From: Nonomuraea helvata | GTDB taxonomy: Bacteria > Actinomycetota > Actinomycetes > Streptosporangiales > Streptosporangiaceae | Length of the DNA: 47,728 nt | Reading direction: 5' to 3' | Assembly: GCF_039535785.1 (NCBI RefSeq) | Contig: NZ_BAAAXV010000004.1 | Span: forward strand, 1-47,728 | Position numbers and translations under genes: made by a program | Shown: positions 24,071 through 32,959 of the stretch, one piece after another | Position numbering within the stretch: position 1 is the first letter of the stretch | Layout of the letters: each line of letters starts with the position of its first letter | Notes under the pieces: generated by a model | What the model was told of the DNA's origin: nothing | What the model saw: only the letters and a program-made list of their open reading frames with translations | Database searches by the model: none

Positions 24071-24787
24071 GTGACGGCTCTAGATGTGGCACCCGAGGTC
24101 GCGGCGCTGGTACCTCAGGAGGACCTCGTCATCCTGGAACGTCAGGCGGCTACCACGTTCGAGTGCCTGAGATGCCGTCAGCCAGGGCGGCTCCCCGAAA
24201 CACCGGCTGCGGTGATCCTTCGCCGTGATGGCGATGTCATGGTTGCGAACCTCGCGCATCGTTCCTGCAGCCGATCGCGAGTTCTGGAGACGCCGGGCCT
24301 TGCCCAGGCGGTGACGTCGCCGGCGGCGGGCTCGGAGGCAATCGCGATCGCGGCCATGCTGCCTGCTGGGGAAGCGGGTTTCTTCACTCCGGCTCTCCTG
24401 GTGGAGCTGGAGACGACCGTCTCGCACCGCGTCCCGGAGACCGGCGATCGCGTCGATCAGGTGTTGAGCTGGGCACTGGGCCACGGGCTGTGCCTGATGC
24501 CGTCGATGGACGTGTTGAGCGAGCCGGTACCGGGATGGGCGGTCGAGATACGGGGTGAACGTGGGTTGCGGGTCGAGTCTCCCGGCGACCCGCTGTACGA
24601 CGGCGAGCTCACGGTCGTCGATGCCTGGCGGAACGCCGTAGCCCAGCTTAGGGCGTGCTACCTGCTCCTCGGCACGGGCTTGCACCTGCGCGAGGCGCCC
24701 ACGCCGGAGGACGTTCTGAGGCGGCTGGACCATGCCGCCGAGACGGGTTGGCTTGCCGCCGGTCTCGTGGTCGTCCGGCTGAGCTGA
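24071..24787 (+). CDS. Hypothetical protein (238 residues)
   Basis: GTG 24071 has GGGAG upstream. The N-terminal ECLRCRQPGRLP...HRSCSRSRV gives a Cys/His pattern that may bind zinc. An alpha/beta region follows (GFFTPALLVELETTVSHRVP, VLSWALGHGLCLMPSMDVLS, VDAWRNAVAQLRACYLLLGTGLHL). It resembles uncharacterised actinomycete proteins; no function is known. It sits 103 nt after the HTH gene and may be cotranscribed with it. Confidence 0.65.
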   Translation: MTALDVAPEVAALVPQEDLVILERQAATTFECLRCRQPGRLPETPAAVILRRDGDVMVANLAHRSCSRSRVLETPGLAQAVTSPAAGSEAIAIAAMLPAGEAGFFTPALLVELETTVSHRVPETGDRVDQVLSWALGHGLCLMPSMDVLSEPVPGWAVEIRGERGLRVESPGDPLYDGELTVVDAWRNAVAQLRACYLLLGTGLHLREAPTPEDVLRRLDHAAETGWLAAGLVVVRLS

Positions 24788-24882
24788 CCGGTCAGCCGCT
24801 CGCTAGCCGCGCCAATCTTCTCCACTGTGGCGGCGGTGTCGTCGCTGACGAGTAGCCGGGAGATCGGAGGCCTGGCGGCCAT
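24658..24882 (-). CDS. Possible small protein overlapping the 24071 gene
   Basis: ATG 24882 has GAGGAG at a spacing of about 7. The first ~30 residues (MAARPPISRLLVSDDTAATV) look coding, but the remaining ~45 codons are antisense to the 24071 gene and basic. Either a real small gene with a convergent overlap or a false call. Confidence 0.35.
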   Translation of the reverse strand: MAARPPISRLLVSDDTAATVEKIGAASERLTGQLSRTTTRPAASQPVSAAWSSRLRTSSGVGASRRCKPVPRSR

Positions 24883-24958
24883 GGGCAACTCCTCGGGGCG
24901 GGGGTGGGCGCATGCGTGCTGTGCCGGCCGTGTTCGGCTCAGGTAGGCGTGTCGGGCG

Positions 24959-25411
24959 TCACTTCTCTTGAGTCGGGACATCGGTGGCGCTCACCGGGGC
25001 GTCGACCGCCGCCGGGGGCGGGTCGAGCGGGCGCAACATCCACAGCATGAGCGCGAACGCGGCGGGCCGCGCCAGGATCTCGGCCCACGACCCGCCCGCG
25101 TCCCAATGCACCACGGCGGCGAGAACGATCACGGCCCAGGTCGCCACCAGTAGACGGCCCGCGCTCTCGCCGCGCCGCCAGGAGTACGCCACCGGGAGCG
25201 CCAGCACGGCGGGGGACACTGCGAGCCAGAGCGTTGCCAGCCAGGCGACAAACGGGCCCTGCCCGAGTCCGCGCGGGGAGCTGGCCCACGTCAGGGTGTC
25301 GTGAAACGGAAGCGCGATGACGATCACCGCGCCGAGGATGGCGGCGGCCGCCTGGGCGACGACCAGCACGCGCCTGCTCCGGCGGGGCTCGGCTTGGGCG
25401 GCGTCGGTCAC
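24959..25411 (-). CDS. Membrane protein with four helices
   Basis: This 150-residue protein starts at GTG 25411, with GAAGGAG at a spacing of about 7. Four hydrophobic helices are visible: VLVVAQAAAAILGAVIVIAL, FVAWLATLWLAVSPAVLALPV, LLVATWAVIVLAAVV and AAFALMLWML. The N-terminus is basic and the C-terminus acidic. It resembles small uncharacterised actinomycete membrane proteins. It stands alone on the reverse strand. Confidence 0.7.
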   Translation of the reverse strand: MTDAAQAEPRRSRRVLVVAQAAAAILGAVIVIALPFHDTLTWASSPRGLGQGPFVAWLATLWLAVSPAVLALPVAYSWRRGESAGRLLVATWAVIVLAAVVHWDAGGSWAEILARPAAFALMLWMLRPLDPPPAAVDAPVSATDVPTQEK

Positions 25412-25472
25412 GAGGGGGCTCCTTCGTCGGCGAGACCTGAGCACGACGGTACGCCGCGGTGGGCGGGGCGGG

Positions 25473-25535
25473 CTAGCAACGTCGGCGGTCTCGGGCGGGG
25501 TCGAGTGCGACCCCAAATCCTTTTGCCGCCAGCAT
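25473..25535 (-). pseudogene. Micro-ORF resembling the tail of the DUF4326 protein
   Basis: The 20-codon frame reads MLAAKGFGVALDPARDRRRC and matches the end of the DUF4326 protein (RKGFGVALDPTQDRRRRT). Over 40 bp (25481-25520 against 33576-33615) there are six differences, mostly synonymous. Its ATG overlaps the stop of the 21-codon ORF upstream by one base. It is probably a remnant 3' end of a second DUF4326-type gene; translation is possible but unproven. Confidence 0.45.
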
Positions 25536-25600
25536 CAGGCTTCGTCGTCCCACAGGTCGTAGCCGTAGGGCTCGCCCCGGGCGGTAGCTTCGTTGGGCAC
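25535..25600 (-). CDS. Possible 21-residue peptide after XRE regulator
   Basis: GTG 25600 follows the regulator stop by 2 nt; the peptide begins VPNEATARGEPYGYDLWDDE. It is acidic and aromatic, with a non-random composition. It may be a translationally coupled peptide or a remnant coding end. Confidence 0.35.
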   Translation of the reverse strand: MPNEATARGEPYGYDLWDDEA

Positions 25601-25602
25601 CG

Positions 25603-26982
25603 TCAAGCGGCGACCCTTGAGGCGACCGGTGCCCGGGCTGCGGCGTCTGCGGCTCGGGAGTGTAGTTCAGCGATCGCGGGCGTGTGATGGCGGTTTGCCG
25701 CTGCCAGGAGGGTGTTGAGCCTGGATGCTACGAGAGCTGATTGCATGCCAGCGCTCTCCATGGCCTGGTGGCCGGCAGCGGCGGCCCGCTCAAGCTCGCC
25801 CTCGTCGAGCAGGGCAGCAGCCAGGCCAATCCGGTCCATCGTCTGTACCCGGTCGAACCCTGGCCCGCGCAGTCGTAGCGCGGCCTCGAAATGTGGGCTG
25901 GCGGGGTGCCCGCGGTGGCCGAGGTTGGTCAGATCGCGGGCGCTGACGGCCCTGGCGCCGGCGTGCTCGGCGGCGTCGAAGTAGGCGACCCAAGCGGGCT
26001 TGTCTGCGGCCTGGGCGAGCAGCTCGTCGGCGTGATCGAGATGTCGCGCGGCGTCGGCGGGCTGGCCTAGGCCCGCGTGGACGCGGCCGGTCTGAGAGTG
26101 CACGAGCGCCTGTACCGCGACTTGGCCGTCGCGTCGGGCGCGGGTCGCTGCGAGGTCGAGCAGGGCAAGCGCGTCGTGGAGATGACCGAGGTAGATCATC
26201 TGATGTGACATGCGGGTGACGATCTCCGCGCCCCGACCGGGGATGCCCGCTTCACCGGCGGCGTAAATGGCGTAGGACCAATACCGCTGCGCGGCGGCGT
26301 AGCGGCCGGCGTCGTGGCTGGTCCATCCGGCCAGCGCGGCGAGGTCGGCGGCGGCGGTGAAGACCCTGGCGCGGAGACTGGCGGGGACGCCGTCTTGGAT
26401 ACGGCGGGTGACCTCGGAGAGCTGGCCGATGATCGCGGTGCGGTACAGGGCGCCGCCGTGGGCGGATTCCAGGCGCGCAAAAGCTGCGGTGATCTCTTCG
26501 AGGGCTGCGACGGTGGCGGTGTCGAACCCGGCTTGGCGGCGGCTCAGTGGGCGGGCTGTGGTATCGAGCAGGTGCGCGGCGGCGGCGACCAGCGGGGTTC
26601 CGACGATGAGTTCAAGGACTTCACGGCGATCGAGCATCAGCAGGTCCATCTGAGTCCACCCGGCCAAGGTCTCTGCGGCCGGTTCTCGCAGTAGCGGTAG
26701 TTCGATCGTATCCAGTGGCAAGGGGACGGCCAGCAAGCCGAGATCGCGAGGTGTCAGCGGTCGGCGTAGCGCGTCGGAAAGGACCTCGGCGAGCAGCTCG
26801 GGCACCGGCGGGCGGGGCTGCTCCCCGCTCATCCACCGCCGTACCCGCGTGGTGTCGGGGTTGACCTGTGAGTGTCCCCGGCTCTTGGCGAGTGCTCTGA
26901 CCCTGCGGCCGATCTCGCCCAGAGGCAGACCGGTGGCGTGGACCCACGCTTGCAGTTGAGGGTTCACGGTGTTCTTGGCCAT
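25603..26982 (-). CDS. XRE/TPR-type regulator of the glycosyltransferase island
   Basis: This 459-residue protein starts at ATG 26982 (MAKNTVNPQLQAWVHATGLP) with GAGGGG upstream. The N-terminal ~85 residues are a helix-turn-helix (IGRRVRALAKSRGHSQVNPDTTRVRRWMSGEQPRPPVPELLAEVL) in the form found in actinomycete regulators. The rest is a helical repeat region with TPR-like pairs (GRYAAAQRYWSYAIYAAGEAG, ALALLDLAATRARRDGQ). It is divergent from the first glycosyltransferase gene with a 194-bp shared promoter region, so it probably controls the island. Confidence 0.8.
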   Translation of the reverse strand: MAKNTVNPQLQAWVHATGLPLGEIGRRVRALAKSRGHSQVNPDTTRVRRWMSGEQPRPPVPELLAEVLSDALRRPLTPRDLGLLAVPLPLDTIELPLLREPAAETLAGWTQMDLLMLDRREVLELIVGTPLVAAAAHLLDTTARPLSRRQAGFDTATVAALEEITAAFARLESAHGGALYRTAIIGQLSEVTRRIQDGVPASLRARVFTAAADLAALAGWTSHDAGRYAAAQRYWSYAIYAAGEAGIPGRGAEIVTRMSHQMIYLGHLHDALALLDLAATRARRDGQVAVQALVHSQTGRVHAGLGQPADAARHLDHADELLAQAADKPAWVAYFDAAEHAGARAVSARDLTNLGHRGHPASPHFEAALRLRGPGFDRVQTMDRIGLAAALLDEGELERAAAAGHQAMESAGMQSALVASRLNTLLAAANRHHTPAIAELHSRAADAAARAPVASRVAA

Positions 26983-27176
26983 CACATACCCCTCAGCAGC
27001 CGGTGACTCAGAGTGATATTTTCGCCAGTTTCCGCGACCTTCACGGTACTGGTTCACGCCCCGGCGCACAGCAGATCCTCAACGCATGGCCAAGCCGCTG
27101 GGCGCCCAGGATGATCTCCAACGCCCAGCTCAGTGGCCGCGCGAGCGGCGCGGCCCCGAGCGGAAGGACGCGCGTG
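26983..27176. promoter_or_regulatory. Divergent promoter region of the island
   Basis: 194 bp between the XRE/TPR regulator and the first glycosyltransferase. No unambiguous operator or promoter hexamers could be assigned. GGAAGGA at 27162-27168 is the ribosome-binding site of the forward gene. Confidence 0.35.
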
Positions 27177-28331
27177 ATGGGACCGAAGGTGCTGTACCTG
27201 CTCAACATCTCCAACCCGGACCGGTTGTCGGCCGATTCGGGCTGGGTGGTGGCTGACGTCCTGCTCCCCGCCCTGACCAACGCGGGCGCCGTGGTGACAC
27301 TGGGCTCCCCGGCACCGGTGCGTGACACGCGGGTGGGATTCTGGCCGATGCCGGTACCGGCGACCAAGTACCGGGCCCGGTTCGACGGGGACACCGGAGC
27401 CCTGGCCGACCTGATCCGGCGCACCACACCTGAGGTGGTGGTGGCCAACCAGATCGAGGCCGCGCCCCAGGTGCGCGCGGCGATGCTGGAAGCCCGATGC
27501 GGCGCGACCCTGGCCGGCTACTGCCACTACCTGCCGTTCGGCGTCGAAGAGGGACGGCCGCTGGTGGATCCGCTGATGGATGACGCGGGCCTGGGGCGGC
27601 CGGTGATGTGGACGTTTCTGGCGGGCATCGCCGCGCTGGATCGCGTCATGGTGCACTCGCCGATGGCCGCCGCGCTGCTGTCGGCCGCCACGCGCCATGC
27701 CGGTCTGGATCTGGGTGACCGGCTGCACGTGGTACCGCCGCCACGAGATCCGGCCCTGGTGGTTGGCGGACGTGTCACGCCGCCCACGGGTGAGTCGGCG
27801 GTGGCGGTCTACAACCACCGCTTGTACGCGCACTACGGCACCGAGCACTTCCTTCGCCTGGCCACCGAGTTGGCCTCGCCCGCGTTGCAGGTGACGGTGA
27901 TGGACCTGTTCGGCAACCGCCGCGCCGCCCGCTCGGCTCTGGACACCAGCCCCGAGCGGTTCCGCGATGCGCTCGGGGCGCTACCCAACGTCCAGGTCGC
28001 CTCTGATGGAGGCGACCGAGACGCCTACCGCCGGGTCCTGGCCGGTGCGCATCTGGGGATCGCCCCCTACCGGGCCGCGTGCCCCTGGTCAATGTCGGTG
28101 ATCGATTGCCAAGCCATGGGCCTGCCGGTGATCTCTCCTCGTCTGGGCTGGATGGCCGAGCACATCCACCCTGAGCTCCTCTTCGACAGCTCGGCCGAGG
28201 CCGTGAAGATCACGGATCAGCTCGTTACGGACCCGCTCTTCTACACCCGCCACAGCGAGTACGCCCGCGCCTGCACCGAGGTACTGAGCCCCGCCCTGAT
28301 CGCCGCCCGCTACCTGGAGGCCGTGACGTGA
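27177..28331 (+). CDS. GT-B fold glycosyltransferase
   Basis: This 384-residue protein starts at ATG 27177 (MGPKVLYLLNISNPD). The two-domain GT4-like layout has an N-terminal Rossmann part with SGWVVADVLLPALTNAG and TPEVVVANQ, and a C-terminal part with AVAVYNHRLYAHYGTEHFLRL and LAGAHLGIAPYRAACPWSMSVIDCQAMGLPVIS, the donor-binding region of GT-B enzymes. No signal peptide, so cytoplasmic. It is the first of four overlapping transferase genes; the next start overlaps its stop (GTGA, 28328-28331). Donor and acceptor are unknown. Confidence 0.75.
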   Translation: MGPKVLYLLNISNPDRLSADSGWVVADVLLPALTNAGAVVTLGSPAPVRDTRVGFWPMPVPATKYRARFDGDTGALADLIRRTTPEVVVANQIEAAPQVRAAMLEARCGATLAGYCHYLPFGVEEGRPLVDPLMDDAGLGRPVMWTFLAGIAALDRVMVHSPMAAALLSAATRHAGLDLGDRLHVVPPPRDPALVVGGRVTPPTGESAVAVYNHRLYAHYGTEHFLRLATELASPALQVTVMDLFGNRRAARSALDTSPERFRDALGALPNVQVASDGGDRDAYRRVLAGAHLGIAPYRAACPWSMSVIDCQAMGLPVISPRLGWMAEHIHPELLFDSSAEAVKITDQLVTDPLFYTRHSEYARACTEVLSPALIAARYLEAVT

Positions 28332-29023
28332 GGGACGCGGTGCTGCTGTCCTTCGACGAGCCGCTGGCCGCCGTGCTGCACGAGCGCGCCGAACGGGTGC
28401 TGGGTCGGCCCGTCAAGCGCCTGCACGGAGTCCGGGGCATGCGCCGCGCCTACCACCTGTGCGCCCGCCTCGTCGACACTGAGACGTTCTTCCTGCTCGA
28501 TGGTGACTTCGAGATCGATGAACGGTTCGATGCCGAGGCTGCGGCGCCGCTGGGCGCCGGAGTGGCCATACGCGTATGGCAGGCGGTCAACCCGGTCAAC
28601 GGCCTGACCTACGGCTACGGCGGCCTGAAACTGATCCGCGCCGCGGCCTTGCTTGAACTGGGACAGGCCGTGGATGTGCTGGCGGCCCTGCCCGGCAAGG
28701 CGGAGTTCAGCCCCGCCGTCGCCGGCGTCACCCGCTTCAATCAGAGCCCGTTCCATGCGTGGAAGGCGGGGTTCCGGGAGTGCGCCATGCTGGCGCGCGG
28801 CTGTGAGTACGGCTCCTCCCCTGAAGGTGCCAGGATGCGGCTGAAGGCGTGGACCAGCGGCGGCCACGGCAACGGTAGAGGCGGCGAGTTCGCGGTCTGG
28901 GCCCAGCGCGGCGCGGTCGACGGCATCGCGTTCGCGGCACAGGCCGGCAGCGATCCCACGCATTTCGCCGGGCTCAACGATCCGCTCTGGCTACGCCACC
29001 GGTTCGAGGCGGTGGAACTGTGA
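28328..29023 (+). CDS. Probable GT-A-like glycosyltransferase
   Basis: This 231-residue protein starts with GTG overlapping the previous stop. ETFFLLDGDFEID (about 51-63) has the DxD-type metal/nucleotide-sugar site, and NPVNGLTYGYGGLKLI is a strongly patterned acceptor-side segment. There is no membrane anchor. The family resembles short phage- and proteobacteria-encoded glycosyltransferase-like proteins; the name cannot be fixed from sequence alone. It is in a tight operon with the flanking transferase genes, with GTGA overlaps on both sides. Confidence 0.6.
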   Translation: MRDAVLLSFDEPLAAVLHERAERVLGRPVKRLHGVRGMRRAYHLCARLVDTETFFLLDGDFEIDERFDAEAAAPLGAGVAIRVWQAVNPVNGLTYGYGGLKLIRAAALLELGQAVDVLAALPGKAEFSPAVAGVTRFNQSPFHAWKAGFRECAMLARGCEYGSSPEGARMRLKAWTSGGHGNGRGGEFAVWAQRGAVDGIAFAAQAGSDPTHFAGLNDPLWLRHRFEAVEL

Positions 29024-30264
29024 CGGCGGCGCCGTTGCTGCTGGTGGAACGCAACGCCCATCGCGTCGCCGGGCACCATCACGCCGCGCTGATCGCCCTG
29101 GCCCGGCAGGCGCGAGCCGAGGGACGACAGGTGGTGGTGGCCGCGCCCGGCGGCATCACCGCCGACACCGGACAGGCGGTAGAAGCCGCCGGCGCCGTGA
29201 TCGTGACCGGTGCCGGGGGCGAGCCGGTCGGCGCGGTGCTGCTGGGCGCTGGGCTGCTGCTGTCCGGGCTGTCGCACGTCGCAGTACGCCTGACGGCATC
29301 ACGGCGATGGCCGCGGCCGATCCGCCGATGGCCGCACCAGCTCATGTTGGCCTCGCGGTGCCTGGCCGAGGCTGCGGCACTGCGCGCCGGGGCCGGAGCA
29401 TGCGTGCGCGCCCGGCCGGTGGCGTTGGTGCTGACTGCCGCCGAAGGGCTGCACACCCTGACCGGCGCGTTGTCGGGGGTCGCCCACCTGAGGTTCGTCC
29501 ACGAGGTCGACACCACCGAGGACGGCCTGTTGCGTCTGCTGGGCGCCGCCGCTCGTCGGCACAGCCCCGCCGTGATAGCGCTGTGCCCGACCGCATCCGT
29601 GCAGGCCGAGATCCGTGCCCGGTTCCCGTACCTGGACACCCGCATCGTCGCCTTCGCGCTGGCCGACCCCGACGCCTACATCTGCGACGCCGAACGCGCC
29701 GCCGCCCGGTCACAGCTCGGTGTCGCAGACGGCGAGCGGGTGCTGTGCCTGGTCGGCGGCTGGTGGGCGCACAAGGACATCGCCACCGTCGAACGCGCCC
29801 TGACGCTGGCGACACGGCCGCTGCACCTGCTCGCCGCCGGATCACCCATGAACACCACCGTGTTGCAGCGCATCAACGCCCTGCCTCACGTCATGCTGCA
29901 CGTCCAGCACCGGGAACTGCCGGCGGCGCACCTGCGCGCGGTCTACGCGGCCTCCGACGCCGCGATCGTCGCCCGCACCCCCACCGCTGGCAAGGAAAGC
30001 GGCCTGGTCGCCGACGCCGCCAACCACGGCGTTGCCCTCCTGGTCTCCACTCCCGATGCCGACCTGGCCGCCCGCCTGCGCGGCCGGCCATGGGCGCGGG
30101 TGCTGCGGGTCGGCGACGCCGCCGAGTTGGCCGCCGCGCTGGACGGCCCGCTTCCGGCCCGGCCACAGCCGGGAGCGGCGGTCGAGCTCGGCCTGATGAG
30201 TCCTGCCGCGGCTCTGGCCCGGTTCGCGGCCATCGCCCACGACATCACCGAGAGGACGCGATGA
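29020..30264 (+). CDS. GT-B fold glycosyltransferase
   Basis: This 414-residue protein starts with GTG overlapping the previous stop (GTGA). The N-terminal half has HHAALIALARQARAEGRQVVVAAP; the C-terminal half has ERVLCLVGGWWAHKDIATVERAL, HLLAAGSP, LRAVYAASDAAIVAR and KESGLVADAANHGVALLVS, the GT4-type donor domain with its conserved glutamate. One weakly hydrophobic segment near 66-90 may associate with the membrane. It follows the GT-A-like gene and is coupled to the next gene by ATGA. Confidence 0.75.
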   Translation: MTAAPLLLVERNAHRVAGHHHAALIALARQARAEGRQVVVAAPGGITADTGQAVEAAGAVIVTGAGGEPVGAVLLGAGLLLSGLSHVAVRLTASRRWPRPIRRWPHQLMLASRCLAEAAALRAGAGACVRARPVALVLTAAEGLHTLTGALSGVAHLRFVHEVDTTEDGLLRLLGAAARRHSPAVIALCPTASVQAEIRARFPYLDTRIVAFALADPDAYICDAERAAARSQLGVADGERVLCLVGGWWAHKDIATVERALTLATRPLHLLAAGSPMNTTVLQRINALPHVMLHVQHRELPAAHLRAVYAASDAAIVARTPTAGKESGLVADAANHGVALLVSTPDADLAARLRGRPWARVLRVGDAAELAAALDGPLPARPQPGAAVELGLMSPAAALARFAAIAHDITERTR

Positions 30265-31118
30265 TCCCTGTCATGCCCCCGCTCGTCGCCGTGATCGGCC
30301 CGGTCGAGCCCGAACTCCTGGCCGCCTTCACCGCGCACTACCAGCGCTTGGGCATCACCGCCTTCCACCTGGCCTTCCACTTTCCCGACCATGTGCCGTC
30401 CTCGGTCAAAACTCCACTGCTGAAGGCCGCCGCCGCGTTGAACGGCCCGCCGCCGATCCTCAGTGAAGGCCCCTGGCACGAGCACCTGCACGCCCAGCTC
30501 CGCGACGAGCTGCGCGCCGCCGCCGGGAACGGCTGGCATCTGATCGCCGACTCCGATGAGTTCCACGCCTACCCGGCGCCGCTCCCCGAGATGATCGCTG
30601 CCGCCCAAGCCGCAGGCACCCTCACCGTCGGTGGCGTGCTGCTCGACCGCGTCACCGCGGACGGCTCGCTGGCCACCTGGGACCCTGCGATCGGTCTGGA
30701 CGTCTCCTATCCGCTCGGCGGGTTTCTCACCGGACTGTTGCTGGGCGGCGACCCGCGCAAGATCGTGCTGGCTGACTCTCGCGTCGATCTTGCACTCGGC
30801 TCCCACCGCAGCCCCGGCCATAAACCGGTCAACACGCCGGTCCCGGTCCACCACTTCAAATGGCGGCGCGGCATCGAGCAGGACTTGCAGCGGCGCATCA
30901 CCCTGCACACCGCTGGCACCTGGCGTGAGATCGGCCCGGCGATCCGCACCGAGGCCGCCCGCCTCCTGGAGCACCTTCAGGCCCACGGGGAACGCATCCA
31001 CACCGCCGGACCGATTCCCTTCTACCCGGTCGACCTCGCCACGACGCCGCCGTGGTGGCCGCACGCGTGCGCTGACCTGCTGGACCGGTGGCGCCCGCCC
31101 GGGTCAGGACCGTCTTGA
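30261..31118 (+). CDS. GT2/GT92-like glycosyltransferase
   Basis: This 285-residue protein has an ATG that overlaps the previous stop (ATGA, 30261-30264). HLIADSDEFHAYP (about 93-105) is the D-x-D-E-F signature of GT2/GT92-type transferases, and VHHFKWRRGIEQDL later in the protein is typical of these families. No membrane segment. It is the last gene of the four-transferase operon. Substrates are unknown; co-expression suggests stepwise assembly of one glycan. Confidence 0.7.
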   Translation: MIPVMPPLVAVIGPVEPELLAAFTAHYQRLGITAFHLAFHFPDHVPSSVKTPLLKAAAALNGPPPILSEGPWHEHLHAQLRDELRAAAGNGWHLIADSDEFHAYPAPLPEMIAAAQAAGTLTVGGVLLDRVTADGSLATWDPAIGLDVSYPLGGFLTGLLLGGDPRKIVLADSRVDLALGSHRSPGHKPVNTPVPVHHFKWRRGIEQDLQRRITLHTAGTWREIGPAIRTEAARLLEHLQAHGERIHTAGPIPFYPVDLATTPPWWPHACADLLDRWRPPGSGPS

Positions 31119-31141
31119 ACGGCAGACGCGTGCGCCCGCGC

Positions 31142-31663
31142 TCACCATCCGGACGGGGCTTCGGCGCCCTCGTCCTCGCCCGGGGGCTCGAACCGGGCGT
31201 AAAAGTCGTTCAATGCCTCCGGCGTCACCGTCAAGGCGTCGGCGTCCTCGCGCAGATTGCGTTCGGCCAGGCGCCGCAGCAGCTCGCGACGAGGCACGTC
31301 GAAGTACACCAGCCGCCACCGGCCCCCCGCCTGCTCGACCAGCTTCTTCCACTCCTCACGGTCACGCCGCAGCCACAGCCCATGGTCAACAACGACGTCC
31401 CTCCCGGCCTCCACCAGCTCAACCAGGCGCTCACGAACCTCCGCGACCGCCGGCGCCTCCCGGGCGAAGTACTCCTGCTCGGGGTAGTCCACGCCATAGC
31501 GGCCGTGATGCTGGTAGACGAGCTCATCCACCGACAGCCGCAGCGCCCCGGCCGGCTCCAAAACCTGCCGAGCATAGGTGGTCTTGCCCGAACCGGTCAG
31601 CCCGACCAGCAAGTACACCACCGGCCGGACATCACCGGCTCTCGGCCTGCGCATCTGTGCCAC
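31142..31663 (-). CDS. P-loop kinase-like ATPase
   Basis: This 173-residue protein has Walker A GLTGSGKTT at 21-29, then DELVYQHHGRYG and GRDVVVDHGLW, as in small nucleotide or polynucleotide kinases related to Zeta-toxin/AAA kinases. The C-terminal lid has RRLAERN. It is on the strand opposite the transferase operon, tail to tail with it, and divergent from the methyltransferase gene. GTG 31663 is favoured by GAGGGCAGG upstream; ATG 31654 is an alternative. It may phosphorylate a sugar, nucleotide or RNA end. Confidence 0.7.
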   Translation of the reverse strand: MAQMRRPRAGDVRPVVYLLVGLTGSGKTTYARQVLEPAGALRLSVDELVYQHHGRYGVDYPEQEYFAREAPAVAEVRERLVELVEAGRDVVVDHGLWLRRDREEWKKLVEQAGGRWRLVYFDVPRRELLRRLAERNLREDADALTVTPEALNDFYARFEPPGEDEGAEAPSGW

Positions 31664-31777
31664 AACCTGCCCTCTCGTCGATCCCTCGGCCTGACGCTGC
31701 GCTGTCTTGTGCCCAGCTTGCCAGTGTCCGGCCCTGGTGCCGCGCGTGCACAGCCCCCACCTGAACGGAGCTCTATC

Positions 31778-32686
31778 GTGATCTCAACTCCCATGCTCAG
31801 CGCTCTACGCGCCTACGTCCGGCATGCTCCCGGCCGCCTGGGCAAAGCGGCACTGGTAGAGCGGACGCTGGATCGGGTCCTTGAGCAGCGCCCCGTCACC
31901 ATCACTGCCCGGACCCGGTTCGGCGCCGTCTTCCCCCTCACCACCAGCGATCTCATCCAGCGCTACGTGTACCTGTTCGGAGTCTGGGAACCTCACCTGA
32001 CCGCGTGGCTGTGCCACCGGTTGCGCCCTGGCGATACCTTCATCGACGTCGGCGCGAACATCGGCTACTTCACCGTGCTCGCCTCCCGCCTGGTCGGCCC
32101 CGCCGGACACGTCGTCGCCGTCGAAGCTTGCCCACAGTTCCACCAGGCGCTGACCCAGAACCTGAGCGCCAACGGGTGCGGCAACGTCCGCAGCGTCAAC
32201 ACCGCCGTCTACGACACCGCCACGCGCCTGACCCTCTACCTTGAGGACGCGGCCAACCTCGGGGCCACCACCATCATCCGCCCCCACACCGCGCAATCAT
32301 CCTTCGCGATCCAAGCGCGAACGCTGCCACAGATCCTCACCGACACCGAACTCACTCAGGCCCGCCTGATCAAGATCGACGTAGAGGGAGCCGAAGGCGC
32401 GGCCGTACGCGGACTGACCCCACTACTCGACCGGCTCCGGCCCGACGCCGAACTCATCATCGAGGTCACCCCCCGACGGCTGGCCAAGCTCGGACACAGC
32501 ATCAACGACATCCTTCAGCCCCTACTCGCCCACGGCTTCCACCTCTACCGCCTGGCCAACGACTACACCGCCTCCAGTTACCCCGCCGCTCTGCGCAGAC
32601 CAGCCGTACCCACACGCTGGCATCAGCCGATCCTCGAAATGAGCGACCTGGTCTTCTCGCGCATCGACGCCGACTCACTGACCTGA
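31778..32686 (+). CDS. FkbM-family SAM-dependent methyltransferase
   Basis: This 302-residue protein starts at GTG 31778 with CGGAG at a spacing of 7. Motif I is FIDVGANIGYFT (88-99), followed by VVAVEACPQFHQAL (SAM-binding acidic loop) and KIDVEGAEG (near 199-207), the FkbM signature. FkbM enzymes O-methylate sugars and natural products, fitting the neighbouring glycosyltransferases. The last 63 residues are nearly repeated in the fragment at 33369-33560. Confidence 0.85.
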   Translation: MISTPMLSALRAYVRHAPGRLGKAALVERTLDRVLEQRPVTITARTRFGAVFPLTTSDLIQRYVYLFGVWEPHLTAWLCHRLRPGDTFIDVGANIGYFTVLASRLVGPAGHVVAVEACPQFHQALTQNLSANGCGNVRSVNTAVYDTATRLTLYLEDAANLGATTIIRPHTAQSSFAIQARTLPQILTDTELTQARLIKIDVEGAEGAAVRGLTPLLDRLRPDAELIIEVTPRRLAKLGHSINDILQPLLAHGFHLYRLANDYTASSYPAALRRPAVPTRWHQPILEMSDLVFSRIDADSLT

Positions 32687-32959
32687 GATGCCAGCGGCCG
32701 ACTAGCTGACCACGTCGGTCGAACTCGGTCTGGCTCTCGAACTGCTGCGGCTGGAGCTAGCCAACTGGCCGCCAGGTGCCTCGGCCATGCAGGTGGTCAT
32801 GGCCGAGACCACCGCCATCGACACTGGCCGGGCGGAACTCTGCCTCCGATTCCGGCCCCATCTCCGAGGCAGCCGGCGCGGGCACCCGCCCGCGCACCGC
32901 AGTCGATCACAGACGCCCTGGCCGCAGTCCGCGGCTGGGGCCCAAGGAAGGGACGCGTG
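32687..32959. other. Gap with coding-like remnant
   Basis: Between fkbM and ridA. On the + strand an open frame from 32704 reads LTTSVELGLALELLRLELAN and continues AMQVVMAETTAIDTGRAEL, with coding-like composition but no usable start near its beginning. It is probably the remains of a gene. GGAAGGG near the end is the ridA ribosome-binding site. Confidence 0.35.

Noticed and set aside
29307..30260. N-terminal part of a forward 603-codon frame leading into the GT2/GT92-like gene
   Set aside because: It overlaps the glycosyltransferase gene in another frame; the real start is the ATG at 30261 that overlaps the upstream stop.
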